Positions 36,837 to 48,317 of a stretch of 64,000 nucleotides of DNA are shown here, piece by piece. The first letter of the stretch is position 1, and every line of letters begins with the position of its first letter. The position numbers and the translations under genes are program-made. The notes below the pieces were generated by a model. It did no database searches, was not told the origin of the DNA, and saw only the letters and a program-made list of their open reading frames with translations. The DNA comes from Rostratula benghalensis (lineage: Eukaryota > Chordata > Aves > Charadriiformes > Rostratulidae), in contig VXAI01000303.1 of assembly GCA_013399305.1 (NCBI GenBank), positions 273,689 through 337,688 on the forward strand, read 5' to 3'.

Positions 36837-39079
36837 ATCTCATAAAATTTCAGTCATAGTGCACAGATCATAGGTTTCCTTTTTTCCTGCACTGTATCAC
36901 CACACCACTGTCAAAAGTGTCCCTTAAATAAAATCCATAAGGTGCATGAAGTTGGAAGTGACTGAAAACCTTTCTCATATGGAAAGACCTTGCAGGATGG
37001 CTACTTAAATATAAGTTATTAAACTGCAAATTGTTGAATCTCACCATACAATCAAAACCTTCAAAAATACCCTATAAATAACTATTTCTTCCAAGTTTGC
37101 CTACATGTTACATTTTAATGCAACAAAATAGAGTAAAAAAGTCCCAAGTACCTGCAGTTATATCCTTAGATGTCAAGACATGCTTAGACCAGTCCACACA
37201 CGTTATTCTCCAGAGTAACTACATAACCTTTTTGCAGAAGCCAGAAGGTTTGAGGGCACTGAATTCTCTTCCATAAAAAGCAGACTTTGTAGGCATATCC
37301 AGAGATATCTACCTCTATCCACTAGGTTATAAACTATTACTGGAATATTTAACCAGGCAGTTTCCTGAAATGCAAAAAAGTCACAAACAAATAAACAGAC
37401 AGACCTATCTTGTTATTTTTGCATTTCTCCCAGACATTTGTAGCCATCTTTTCAGTACTCACAAACATAACATTCTGAGTTGCATATGCTTCACTGAAAT
37501 ATGCATGCTATGTCAAGCAGAACTCTTTGGGGAACACTGTTATCTTCTCTGCATATAACACATGTGTTTCTGACATGGATAAACTACCTAAGTAAACAGT
37601 AGAAAAAAAGCCATTTAATGTAAAACCTCCACCAACATAATATAGAATTAGAAACACAGACAGCTGAGAAAGTTGTATTAAATATGTCTATGATTGAATT
37701 TAATGCTTCTAAAAGATATTGAAACAGCAGCCCTAGAGATGGATGCTTTCTTTTTATTCAGCCACACCAGGGGGAGAGCTCCTAAGCTTTTTGCTGTTCC
37801 ATTGAATAGACAGCAGCTGATGGGCATTTCTTTTTTGCCTAAGAAAGCACTGAGGAATGTACTCAAAGGAAATGGAGGTATAGGACTAGATGTTATTGTA
37901 CCAAATAAACACCATCAGACATGACACATGCTATAAATCCTGTTGGTATGATCAGTGAGGAAGGAACAATAATTGCCAGTGTGCCTTATTTCCTTAAGAG
38001 TATTACCCAGTCTCTACCCATATACACTCTGCAGCTGACTGTTAGCTTCAGGTAGGTTGAAGTTTTCCATTCAAAGTTGTTTTAGTAGCTGCAGAGAATC
38101 ACAAATGGCTAACCTTGCTGTTACCTTTGTAGGTTCGTCATTGAGCAGGCTTCTTAATTTACTTCTCTCATGGTGTGTGAGGTGCATGTAACTGTTTGCC
38201 TTGAGAGGCTTTGTTTTGGGAAAGGTCTGTTGTGTGGAACCCTTCTGTGACAGCGGACAAAACACAAGTTTGTATTGGTGTGTTTGCCCTTTTTTGTCAT
38301 TCCTAAGCAGCTGTGTACCATCATGGACTCTCCTACCCAAAACCCCAGGTGCCATCTTCACGAAAAACCTCAGATAAGCTATCTTGAGCCACAAAGTGGG
38401 ACCAAAGGTGTGAAGATACAAAGGTGTGAAATGAAAGTACAGCAGAGATGCAATTAATGCAGAGATGCAAGTTCAGACATGTCACAAGAGAATAAATAGC
38501 CTGCTCTATCCACCAAAAAGAGAAGTCAGTTCAGGGATGCCTTGAATAATCCTCTTTAACTTTATTAGAAGCTTTTCTTGACAGGGTATATCAGGGAGTT
38601 TACTCATTATGTGTGACGAGCTATTTGTGGTGGGAGGAAAGGGTGCAAAGACTCAGTCCACCTTTCTTGTTTGGTCAGAGTTTTGCATACTTTTATGACA
38701 CCACTCACTTCTGCAAAGATTGACATCCTCACCACAGAAGTTTGATTTTGAATGTTGATTCATATGAAAGCTACATCTGTCAGATTATACCTGTGCTACA
38801 GGAATATTTAGGATGAATTTCAGAAAACTTGTCAGTTGATACACTCTTCTAACCGCTGAACCCCATTTTATAAACCTAGAGCTTTTCTTCTAGGCAAGCT
38901 GAATGTGTTTGTAATCACATAAGTTGCCCACTAACAACTCTCATTTTTTTCAGCACCTGTGTTCTACCAGATGATAATTTAACTAGAAAGAAATTCGGGT
39001 GCCCTACTTTATTAATGTCTCAAAAAATTGGCCAAGAAACAAATACCTGTATCAACCTGTATCTAAGTCTTCTTATTGC
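36837..39079. other. unique AT-rich sequence, no recognised gene
   Basis: About 2.2 kb. Nothing recognised. Small direct repeats occur at 38403-38430 (AAAGGTGTGAA twice) and 38444-38472 (CAGAGATGCAA twice). A 116-codon minus-strand frame at 38071-38421 has no recognisable motif. Confidence 0.6.
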
Positions 39080-40245
39080 ATAATAGAATGGGTTGAATTA
39101 AAAGGGACCTTAAAGATCACCTAGTTACAACCCTCTGTCTGCTGGACATGTTTCCCTAGACCAGGTGGCTCAAAGCTCCATCCAACCTGGCCTTGAACGC
39201 TTCTAGGGATGGGACACCCACAACTTCTCTGGGCAACCTGTTCCAGTGTCTCATCACCCTCACTATACAAATGTCTTCTCCAGGCTGAACAACCCCAACT
39301 CTCTCAGCTTGTCTCATAGAAGTACTCCAGCCCTCTGATGGTCTTTTTGGCCTTCCTCTGGACTCACTACAACAGGTTCATGTCCTTTTTGCGGTGGGGA
39401 CTTTGAAGCTGGATGCAGTATTCCAGGTAGGGTGTAACAAGAGCAGAGCAGAGGTAGAGAATCATCTCCCTTGAACTGCTGGCCACAGTCGTTTTTATGC
39501 AGCCCAGGATGTGGTTGACTTTCTGGGCTGCCAGTGTGTACTGCTGGCTCAAGTTAAACTTCTCATCCAGCATGACTCCCAAGTCCTCCTCCTCAGGGCT
39601 GCTTTCAATCCACTCTCCGCCCAGCCCAGGTGTAGGACCTTGCAGCTGGCCTTGTTAAACTTCATGAGGTTCACCCAGCCCAACTTCTCAAGCTTGTCCA
39701 TCCTTGGGATGGCATCCCTTCCTTCCAGTGTGCCGACCACTCCACACAACTTGGCGACATTAGCAAACCTGTGGAGGGTGCACTCAGTCCCACTGTCTAC
39801 GTTGCTGACAAAGATTTAAACAACACTAGTTCCAGTACCAGCCCCTGAGGAACCCCACTCCTCACTGACTCCCCTTGGACATCAAGCTGTTGACCAAAAG
39901 TCTTTGAGTGAGGCCATCCAAGTAATTCCTTCTCCACCAAGTGGTCCAACTGTCAAATCCACATCTGTCAAATCTAGAGACAAGGATGTCACATAGGACA
40001 GTGCCAAATGCTTTGCTCAAGTCCAGGTGAATTACATCAGCTGCTCTTTCTTTTTCCACAAATGCTTTAACCCTTTTGAAGACAACCAGATTTGTCAGGC
40101 ATGACTTGCCTTTGGTGAGGCCTTGTTGGATGTCACTGATCAGGTCCTCATTTTCCACATGACTTAGCAGAGATTCCAGGAGGATCTGCTCCGTGATCTT
40201 GCTGGGCACAGAAGTGAGACTGACTGGTCTTTAGTTCCCCAGGTC
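39080..40245 (-). mobile_element. CR1 LINE, 1.2-kb 5'-truncated copy
   Basis: The tail at the low end is reduced to 'aatagaatgggttgaattaaaagggacc'. The 3' body follows, then ORF2 read in reverse to about 40245, where 'gactgactggtctttagttccccagg' marks the start of the RT region. A CT-rich run (40294-40320) lies shortly beyond the truncation point. Same orientation as the copies at 36.3 and 47-52.8 kb. Confidence 0.94.
39367..40209 (-). pseudogene. CR1 ORF2 reverse transcriptase remnant
   Basis: The minus-strand frame 39862-40209 reads ITEQILLESLLSHVENEDLI, QGLTKGKSCLTNLVVF and the motif-A block VIHLDLSKAFGTVLCDILV; the Asp of LDLSKAF is kept. Later blocks are in other frames: [15 protein letters not shown] near 39650 and [20 protein letters not shown] near 39540. 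At the FADD site (39756-39767) the codons read FANV, so both catalytic aspartates are lost. Dead by catalytic substitution, frameshift and truncation. Confidence 0.9.
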
Positions 40246-40293
40246 TTGCTGCCATGTCTCACGCCATCCATAGTTTCTTAGCTCCAAGAAGCT

Positions 40294-40320
40294 GTTTTCT
40301 TTCTCTCTTTCTCTCTCTTT
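40294..40320. repeat. CT-rich simple repeat
   Basis: TTTTCTTTCTCTCTTTCTCTCTCTTT, an imperfect (TTTCTC)n run about 50 bp beyond the truncated end of the CR1 copy. Confidence 0.85.
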
Positions 40321-43300
40321 GACCTCTACATCCTTCTCTTCCCCCTGTCACCATGGCCAGTATTCCCTAAGGCAATCAGTGCTTTCCCTTCCCCCCCTTC
40401 CTCCCTGTCATCTCCAATAATCCACCTATCTTCCTTCCTCATATGGAAACATGGTATGAACCAAGAGCTAAACAAACCAGGAATACAATATGTCGTAGTG
40501 ATTTTCTTCCATGTCTTCACAAGATCTAAGCTGAGAGACACTATTTATTATTCAAATGATAGTTAATATGACAGCTGTACCCAAGTATATTTTTTTCTGG
40601 TTTAGAAATCAGGCATATACTCAAGTCTGTAAATTTATCCATAAGCTTGTAATCTCATTTTAAAATAGTAAATTGATTACTGTTTCTTTAGCAATTGGTG
40701 CTTTTAATTGCTCAATTTTCTAGTATTCACTTTTGAGTCAATACCTAATTTAGGAGTACTAAGGAAAGCAGAATGGCAAGGAGAGAGCTATAAACCTGTT
40801 TCCAAAGCCATCCTTAGAACTGACATGAGAAGAGGTCCTGGACAAATTGCTATACCACTCTGTGCTTTCACTCCTACCCCACCATTTCCACTACTTCTCA
40901 CAATTGAATACTAATGTATGACCATTTTTTTAACTGATTATTTCAAAAGCTGGAGCTTTGTGTGATTGGATTTGCAGCTTTCCAATTCTGAGGTCTACTG
41001 AACCGGGTTTTTGATAATGTCTTAAAGGGTTTTAGTGAGAATATCTCAGTGGAGGGAGATGGCAAGCTTTCAGCAGTTGTAAGCACTCTTGAGGCTACCT
41101 GCTATGGAGAGTTGTTTTGCATCCTTTGACTGTACCTCAGCTGCGTAACCACAGAGATGTTGCAGATCGACTGGAAGTGCTGTGCTCCCCAGAGAAGCTG
41201 GGCTAAGTCTAGAGCAAAAAAAAGAGGGTCTTTGCCAGAGGATAACAAATGTGTCAGTTATCCTGCTTTTAGAAGAATAAAAGGACAGTTTTACTGAGAA
41301 AAGTACAATATTATCAGAAAAGGTTTACAAGCTCAGGTGCATTTATGGGAAATATGTATATTCAAGTACATTTTCGTAAATATTACAAAGTCTTCTGTTT
41401 AGTATCTTACAAGAAAGCTCAAGCTCAGCAATAATTCTGATTTTTTGTTTGTTTGTTTAGAAAAAAAGACAATAATGCCACCAAAATTTCTTTTTGTTCC
41501 CCAACCCAAATTCCACCTTTCAACCCTTCTGTAAAGAAGATTTATTTTGAACATAATTAATTTCTCATGTCACTATACCACATCACAATTACCTTACGTT
41601 TAAATTTTATTAGACTATGGGACAGAAAAGTCCAAAATACATAGACACATTTCATTTTCAGAGAATAATTTGACACATTTTGGTCATTTATTTTTAATAG
41701 AGAGCTTGGATGAGAAATCAAATTTCACGCACACTTTAAATTTGGTTTTTGAGTTGTATCTTCTCATAACTCTCATAGGTACTAAGAAGGAAAAGACAAG
41801 AAGAGACTGAGTATCCTGCTGCCCCACTTTTATCTTTCCTATTTTCTTTACCTTGAAGAACTGAAGTTCTTTGTTAATGCATATTTTAAGATAAATAATT
41901 ATTAAAACAGTTTCATAAAGTATATATCAATACAGGGTCATGCTTAATTCAGCACTTTTGTTAACATCAAAGGAATGTTACTGATAGTTTCTTTTTAATG
42001 TTTGCATTGAAATATAACTTTTACTTATGTTCAACTACATAAACAGCAGGCTTAACTGAATTTTCAAGCCCTTTGGTTATGAACTGAACTTCTGAATGCT
42101 AAATCAACCATTGCTATAAGTATCACTATAAATATGTCTATAAAACCCAAACATTGTTCTTGATTAATAGATTAAACAGAGGCTAAACTGACTTTTTTCT
42201 TAATTTGTTTTCTCCATGTTAATCTTATTAAAAATACCTCTGAATTTAATTAACATTTGGTTAATTGTGTTTGGTAATTGACTTAATTTTTTAACTAATT
42301 TATTACTAATTTTCTGAGAACGCTATTCATTACCAAAGAATAATAATTCTAGTGAAGAAAATATTAATCATTTTGTTGGGGAGATTTTTCTTTTTAAGTC
42401 AATTGGCAAACATTTTTAATTGAATCACCTCAAAGTTATTTTGACCAATCAGCCTGTTTCTCTTAGGTTTCTTATGTAACTTCCAGTACTTTATACTTCA
42501 TTGAAAAACAGTGGAGAAGCAAATAGCCAAATTCTGTTCTTAGGAAGAAAATTTGTCATTGTTTAAACAATAATAATTGCTAACCATGGATGCTTGTATG
42601 GTTAATGGCTTAATAAAAATATTTACTTGTACAAATTAAAACATTGTCTTTCTTTTCAAGTAAGCTATGTCTTATGATCAGCACCAATTGCGACTTTTTT
42701 TTTGGATGATATTTTAAGAATTATTCAAAGAATTCTGACTTCATTAGGACATCCTGTTTACAAATAAGCATCTTGTAGAACACTCACAAATGTACTTGTA
42801 AATGAAAAAAAAGCATAACAAAACGTGTCCAAAACATTAAAAGTTGTTTGCTGTATTAATGTCTTATTTTTGACAACATAGGACAAAATAGAATATTGAT
42901 GAAAGCAAAACAAAATTCCTTTCAAGATTTAATGGCCAGAATCCCAGTCCTGCAAAGTTCTTATCTCCCATACCATAATATATCAGAAAGATGCTAACAT
43001 TTCAAATGAGTGAAAAGCATGGATACGTCCACACGGAACAAAGCACGGCATATAGTTCTGCATCGTTCTCCTTCTACTAAGATATCTTAGGAAGTCCATC
43101 AGGTATGGGTGAAACTTACTACAGGTAATTTAGTAATTTGGCTAATATCAGAAAAAAAAAAATAAAAATCTAGCAATCATCTTTGTGTATGTGTACAGGG
43201 AAATAAATATTAATACACAAAAGTTGCAAACAACTTATTTATTGCCCTACACAAGTTAAAATATTTTGCCTCCCCCTTTTTAACATGAACTTCTGAATCA

Positions 43301-46300
43301 TTCTTTTTTCTTCTCCTGCAAGGAATTGCATAAGCCAGACAATCAAAGGAAGACTTAGATATAAGTACCTTTCACAAATCCTCAGAAATCACTTTAACAG
43401 AAATCACCAAAGTTATGCACTGTATACTGCAGGCTGACTCAGGCTTATGTTCCAGTATGGTCATCCTGAATTATTGGGACACTATGATTCATTTAAGAAA
43501 TTTTATTGATTGAACCTCAAGTGCTTCTGCCTCTTCCTTGACACTGTCTTGAAAACCATGTTCCTGACCAATCACATTGCCTTGATGTGGGGCATACTTG
43601 GAAATTTAAGAGCTACATCTGGGATGATTTAGAAATCCTCAGCCCAGCTGACATTCACAGATTCCAACTGTTAGAAGCATCTTGAAACTGCTAAGAAAAA
43701 CCTTGTGAAGCAACCTGGCTTGCACCAAACCACGCCATCATCATTTTACCTCATACCCCTTGTCTTGCACTCCAGAGCATAGGAAGGCCAGGAGTACCAG
43801 CACTGCTGAGCGGCATTCATGTCACAGCCACAAGGTGCTGTTAGGTGAAAGGATGGCTCATTTCTGCCTAAAAATCACCAGGCTCTAATTGTACAAGGAC
43901 CATTTCTACAGCCCCAATTGTACAACAACTACCAAAATTTTGGACAACTACCAATATAAAACAAGAGAGCTATAAAATTTTCACTTCCAAACACAATTTT
44001 AGCAATGTTTTGTCCTTGAAGAAACCAAGCATAGTAAATCTTCTTGCCAATCAGCCACACCAAGCATTAGGAGAATATGGGGAGATGACAGTGGACCCTG
44101 ACAGTCCAAGCCATATTCATCTATGTGCCAGAAGCCAATTTTTATCTTGGAAGCTACTACTTTTGAGTACTTTTCATGTCTATTCAGCACAATTCTCTTT
44201 TTTTTTTTTTTTTTGCTTTCTCACAAAACACAGCTGAGCCATTTTTAACAAGCACAAACACAGATAGAGAAGCAGAAAAGTTGTGGATTGTTTTACATAA
44301 GAGATATTTTCTGTTAAATCTGAATTTGTAGTGCATCTTACTGGCTGAGTAATTTTACTGGTTTGTACTACCCTTTTTGCATCTTCAAAGACAAGGATTT
44401 TTTACCACAAGATTGTTTGTTCTTCAGGATGTTCTTCAAAGTCCAGTTCCCCTCATTGTCCCAGCTACTTATTTTCCGGTTGCTCCTCTCAAGAGCACCC
44501 TGTAAATGGAAAACACTGTGACTCATGAAAACCTCCCACACTTCCCAGAGCACAGGCCCATAAACTGGCTCATCACTACCCTTCCGTCTCCAGTTCATTG
44601 GGAAGATAATAGTTCTTAAATTGCACATCAGTCGGTTCACACAATTTGTTCTCTCTCCTGCAGTTATTGTTTTAAGATCCACATAAGCAGACACAAAATT
44701 TGTCTCTGTTTCTTTTTCATTTGCTACCCCTAAATATAGCTTTTTTGCATAAATCCTCACTTCATACATATTATGACAGTGTTGTTATAAAACATTTCAT
44801 ACCCGATGACCTTTGAGTGTTCCTTATTCAAAGATTCATGAAAGCTTAGCATGAGGTGTATCTAATGATCCTTATATAAATGCTCTGAAAGCTTCCTCCT
44901 ATGAAGGCTCTCGCAGAGTCATTTCTGAAACTCATGCTTCAGTCTAAGGTCCTTTGGCAGTGCTTAACAGTTCTCATTTGCTAAATAAAGTACAATGTGC
45001 CAATCTGAAATAAATGTAAATAATCACCATTTTCCATGCTAATTAAGGTCTGATTAATACATTCCAACAATTGTTGCTGGTACAGTAGGAGAATGCCTTG
45101 TGTTGTGAAAACAAAACTCCCATATAAATCATAGTTCTGCTTCATTTATTGAACTTTGGGTTAAACGTTAATGATTGCCTTGCCTGAAAATATTTTCAGC
45201 TTGGTCTCTTGAATACAAGAAACCTAAGGAGTGCAAGCTGGATTTGCAATTGTCCACCCTATATAAATCCTGCTATTGTAAGGAAGGAAAAGCTGCAAAA
45301 TTAAAATTGATTCCAAACTTTCTTCCCCAAAGTTGCTCAAGGAAGGAAAAGAAGGACAAGTTCTATGGAACTGTTTGGGCCAAGGACCTACTTGTCACGT
45401 GTTGATTACCATTCATGGAAAGTTTTCTGAGTTTGTGCCAAAAACGAGATGCTGAAAATTGAGACCCATAATGTAATTATGAAAGATTTTTAATATATGA
45501 TCAGATTGAAAGATATGTACTTAATTTGTATCTTCAATGAACTTTTCAGTTAGTTTTTTAATACACATTTTTGTAGCGCTCTACTGATGAAAACTTTCTA
45601 AAAACACTAAAGTTTGTGAGCCCTCTAGAAGAGAGGAGAAGTTTGGAAGCAGAACACAAGTGTAAAACAAAAAGGGCTGCCACTTGAAAGAAAGAAAGAG
45701 TCAGTAAGAAAACTAACTTCTAATAATTCTATCCTATAAAGTGACTAAACCTTGAAAGGCAAATGAGATGTGAGTAGCCAAAAAGGCAGCCTGGTTAGAA
45801 AGGAAAAATTACTGAAGTGGGGGGAATCCTGCCAGCCTAATAACCAAACCTGGAAACAGGAAATAACGTGGAAAAATACAGTTGGCCTCTTTGATTTTTT
45901 GATTTTCAGCTGTGATACCTAGAAACTGGACACAGGCTGAGATACCACTGATAAGTGTGAAAAAACTCCAAAATTGTAACAGTGAGTTACGGATGTGGAA
46001 AGAGTCTGGAAAAGTAAAATCGGTCAAAAAGAATAGAAAACTTCCTGGCCCAACGTTACCTATCAGCTGTTGGAGATTAATAGCTTCTGTGGACTGCACA
46101 ATGTGGTGGTGTCCCTCTTATGTCTCCAGGATATTAGAAGGACTTGATTTTATCTCAGATGGAGACTATCTGACAGTGTCCATGCTGTGCGCCCTTCTTT
46201 TCTATGCAGGTTGAAATACTCATAAGCTTTCTGCAGTATCTTGAACTCTCTCGAGGGTTACCTGGCCAACTCCAGGCTCTGATGTGGATCGGCTCTGAAG

Positions 46301-46353
46301 TGAGACACTGCCCATTATTATATTAATCCCCCTTTGAACCCACTTTTGGTATT

Positions 46354-46396
46354 GGGTTGGGTTGGGTTGTCATTAACTTTTGTGGGTGTGGTTGGG
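46354..46396 (+). repeat. cluster of five GGG runs
   Basis: GGG runs at 46354, 46359, 46364, 46384 and 46394. The first three are spaced as GGGTTGGGTTGGG. A G-quadruplex using four runs would need one long loop, so a stable fold is uncertain. Not a telomere: the unit is wrong and there are only three. Confidence 0.7.
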
Positions 46397-46519
46397 TCGC
46401 CTTCTAGGAGTGGTTTGTCTTCCCCTCTCGGATGGTTTGGCTTATTTTGATTTCTGTCTAATTCCCTTCAGCCCAATATTATATATCCATACAATTAGTC
46501 TGTCATGAGTACATCTGTA

Positions 46520-46566
46520 ATATAAGTATATACACATATATATCTGTATATATAAGTATATATACG
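46520..46566. repeat. TA-rich microsatellite
   Basis: An interrupted (TA)n run: TATAAGTATATACACATATATATCTG followed by TATATATAAGTATATATACG. Length variation is likely. Confidence 0.85.
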
Positions 46567-47200
46567 TTTCCTTCATTAATGGTAAGTTTGTAATAATGTG
46601 TAACAGTATATACCCACTTGCCCGTTGCTGTTATTGCTTGTTACTACAGTACTGTTTGTTACTATGTGATTGATTGCTGCTATTCTTGATTATTGACAAT
46701 AATTTCTAATAACTTCTAATCATAGGTATACTTCTTAGTGGTGACTTTGTGGAAGTATAGTTTTTTGTGGTGATTTTTTTGGGTGTTTGTGGTAATCTAC
46801 AATAAAGTAGAATAATTTGGAGGATATAAACCTCTGTTCTCCCATACTACAGAGTTCTATAAACCCACCGTTATGATCTCTAGACACTCCTCATGTCAGT
46901 GTAACCTTTTAGACCATGATAAAATAGTGGAAGAAACTCACTCCAGATGAGTGGGAGGCCCATAACCTGGGTAAGGACTAGGTTAGCTACTGTCAACTTA
47001 TCTCAGAGGATTCTTGTTTCGAGTTACTTGAACCATCATGTTTAAAGAAAAGATGCATGTTTGTGAAAAGAGAGCATGAATGGTATCTACTATCAGTAAA
47101 TGGTAACAAATGAATTGCTGCTCTGACCTAAATTGTAATCACAGAATCATAGAATGATGTGGGGTTGGAAGGGACCTCTGGAAATATCTAGTCCAACTCC

Positions 47201-48224
47201 TCATCCAAAGCAGGTCCTCCCAGAGCAACTTGCACGGGGATTTCTCCAGGCAGATTTTGAATGTCTCCAGGGAGAGACTCCACCACCTCTCTGGACAGCC
47301 TGTTCCAGTGTTCTGCCACCCTCAAAGTTTAGATGGAACTTATTAAGTACAAGTTTGTGCTCATTTCCTCTTGTCCTCTCACTGGGCACCACTAAAAAAA
47401 AATGGCCCCTTCCACTTGACACTCACCCTTTAACAATTTATAGGTGTTGATCAGATCTCCCCATGGCCTTCTCTTCTCCAGACAAAAAAGACCCACGTCC
47501 CTCAACTTTTCCTCTTAAGAGAGACGCTCCAGGCCTCTAAACATCTTTGTGGTCCTCTGCTGTGCCTTCTCCAGCAGTTCCCTGTCTTTCCTGATCTGGG
47601 GAGCCCAGAGCTGGACACAGTACTCCAGAGGGAACCTCACCAGAGCAGAGGAGAGGGGCAGGATAACCTCCCTCGACCTCCTGGTCACACTCTTTTTTGA
47701 TGCACCCCAGGATACCAGTGGCCTTCTTGGCCACAAGGGCACATTACTGCCTCGTGATCATCCTGTTGTCCACCGGGACTCACAGGTCTTTGTCCTCAGA
47801 GTTGCTTTCCAGCAGGTCAGCCCCCAACCTGTACTGTTCCCCACCAGCTTCAGGACCCTATACTTGCCCTTGTTGAATTTCATCAGGTTCCCCTCTGCCC
47901 AACGCTCCAGCCTGTCTAGGTCTTGCTGGGTGGTGGCACAGCCTTCTGATGTGTCAGTCACGCCTCCCAGTTTTGTGTCATCATCAAACTTTCTGAAGGT
48001 ACATTCCATCCTTTCATCCGGGTCATTGATTAATACAGTGAAGAAGACTAGACCCAGGACTGACCCTTGGGGGACCCCACTTTTTACAGACCTCCAACCA
48101 GATTCTCTGCCACTGATCACAACCCTCTGAGCTCTGTCTTTCAGCCAGTTGTCAATCCACCTCACTGTCCATTCATCTAATACACACTTCCTAATCTTAC
48201 CTATGAGGATGCTGTGTGAGACAG
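47201..48224 (-). pseudogene. older CR1 ORF2, RT and C-terminal remnant
   Basis: The frame 47758-48165 reads WIDNWLKDRAQRVVISGRES, then SGVPQGSVLGLVFFTVLIND, KFDDDTKLGG and DLDRLERWAEGNLMKFNKGK. At the FADD site (about 47978-47989) the Ala is Asp, while the two catalytic aspartates remain. Further C-terminal blocks lie in shifted frames ([19 protein letters not shown] near 47640, then a [17 protein letters not shown] block near 47370). Frameshifts separate these blocks. The N-terminal part of the same ORF lies beyond the nested element. Confidence 0.88.
48219..48224. repeat. AGACAG, left junction repeat of nested CR1
   Basis: The six bases AGACAG end the older CR1's 3' half here and recur at 50911-50916 on the other side of the inserted copy. 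One copy restores the older element's sequence exactly, so this is a likely short target-site duplication. Six bases can also match by chance; the restored frame is the stronger evidence. Confidence 0.65.
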
Positions 48225-48317
48225 AATCACAGAATCAGAGAACATCAGGGATTGGAAGGGACCTTGAAAGATCATCTAGTCCAATTCCCCTGCCACAGCA
48301 GGAACACCTAGATCAGG

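Larger units (their letters stand above)
40246..47136. other. unique AT-rich sequence, no recognised gene
   Basis: About 6.9 kb without a recognised gene. It holds a CT run (40294-40320), a stretch dense in TAAT/ATTA cores (42180-42500) and a 133-codon minus-strand frame (44368-44769) that is the longest outside repeats. It also holds a G-run cluster (46354-46396) and a TA-rich microsatellite (46520-46566). Sequence at about 46240-46870 has a T/G-rich LTR-like look with AATAAA near 46800, but I could not assign it to a family. Confidence 0.55.
47137..48224 (-). mobile_element. older CR1 LINE, 3' half of a copy split by nested insertion
   Basis: The tail 'aatcacagaatcatagaatg' and 'ggggttggaagggacctctgg' stand at the low end, then ORF2 is read in reverse. 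At 48224 it is interrupted, in the middle of the RT motif-A region ('gaggatgctgtgtgagacag'), by the tail of another CR1. The expected continuation of the same coding frame resumes at 50917. Together the halves are about 3 kb. The 3' UTR block matches the copy at 57911-58393 closely, so both belong to one subfamily. Confidence 0.93.

Noticed and set aside
46354..46366. telomere-like repeat
   Set aside because: The unit is TTGGG, not TTAGGG, and only three units are present.
46240..46870. second type of LTR (T/G-rich with AATAAA)
   Set aside because: The look is suggestive, but I could match no family block and saw no terminal duplication.
47549..48130. 193-codon plus-strand open frame
   Set aside because: It is the antisense of CR1 ORF2 (older copy), a shadow of the coding region on the other strand.
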